From Roridomyces roridus (Eukaryota; Basidiomycota; Agaricomycetes; Agaricales; Mycenaceae), in contig JARKIF010000001.1 of assembly GCA_029378245.1 (NCBI GenBank), positions 620,001 through 684,000 on the forward strand: 64,000 nucleotides of DNA, written 5' to 3'. The notes under the pieces are model-generated. The model saw only the letters and a list, made by a program, of their open reading frames with translations. It was not told the origin of the DNA and did not search any database. The position numbers and the translations under genes were made by a program. Below are positions 63,841 to 64,000 of the stretch, in pieces. Each line of letters opens with the position of its first letter. Position 1 is the first letter of the stretch.

Positions 63841-64000
63841 TCAGCGGCCCATCGGTTTGAGGCAGGGCCACACTTTGTCCGCGGGGATTTCCACGACGAG
63901 ATTGCGTGATGTGGCAAAACTGGGTACGCCGAGGAAGCTCACGGGGCGCGTTGGGTCGAATTTGCGATGGGGTTTGACGGGGACGCTGAGCCGGACGACC
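63841..64000 (-). CDS. Unrecognised coding-like fragment, runs out of the window
   Basis: A minus-strand frame is open from the window edge to a TGA at 63841, with strongly C-ending codons typical of real genes here. It reads VRLSVPVKPHRKFD, VSFLGVPSFATSRNLVVEIP and ADKVWPCLKPMG. I do not recognise the family. The true end may lie behind an intron. Confidence 0.3.
   Translation of the reverse strand, partial: VVRLSVPVKPHRKFDPTRPVSFLGVPSFATSRNLVVEIPADKVWPCLKPMGR

Overview
The window looks like nuclear DNA of a mushroom-forming fungus (Agaricomycetes, probably a Mycena-like agaric). The evidence is GT-AG introns of about 45-60 nt, very short exons, many F-box/leucine-rich-repeat genes with an agaric-type coiled-coil N-terminus, and expanded membrane-protein families of the DUF6533 and DUF6534 types. 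The genus is an inference from family content.

Conserved single-copy genes form a thin backbone: a galactokinase (12052-14135, +), a Crz1-like C2H2 transcription factor (26442-28621, +), a DUF2828/vWA protein (47037-49141, +) and an Old Yellow Enzyme-type oxidoreductase (54653-55904, -). The galactokinase and DUF2828 genes each lack exactly one T in a T-run, so both reading frames are broken in this sequence. Either both are recent mutations or, more simply, both are long-read homopolymer errors.

The rest is lineage-specific and turning over fast. (1) F-box genes: three intact (5826-7157 -, 20617-21909 +, 29333-30667 +), two lightly damaged (10414-11673 -, 33715-35003 +), one heavily decayed (49893-51199 +), a diverged interrupted one (2904-5054 -) and several fragments. 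Five share a conserved block just upstream of the start codon. (2) Seven same-strand copies of a DUF6533 seven-helix membrane protein (minus strand; 1-1489, 36541-37690 truncated, 39846-42478, 43956-45936, 51573-53537, 56853-58819, 60171-62223), duplicated together with their 5' flanks. (3) Two DUF6534 membrane-protein copies, one complete (22313-24168) and one damaged (15036-16633). (4) Two full-length copies and one relic of a gene with a degenerate kinase-like N-terminal module. Their first ten exons have identical lengths, but the C-terminal modules differ: half of a Zn2Cys6-like motif at 7563-9802 and three C2H2 fingers at 31269-33343. The fingers, with their conserved intron, resemble those of the Crz1-like gene about 3 kb away. 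Each kinase-like copy sits head-to-head with an F-box gene.

At least eight short non-autonomous inverted-repeat elements are scattered through the window. Several have clear TA target duplications, and one is nested inside another. Together the window shows a small conserved backbone in a zone of segmental duplication, gene decay, transposon insertion and domain shuffling.
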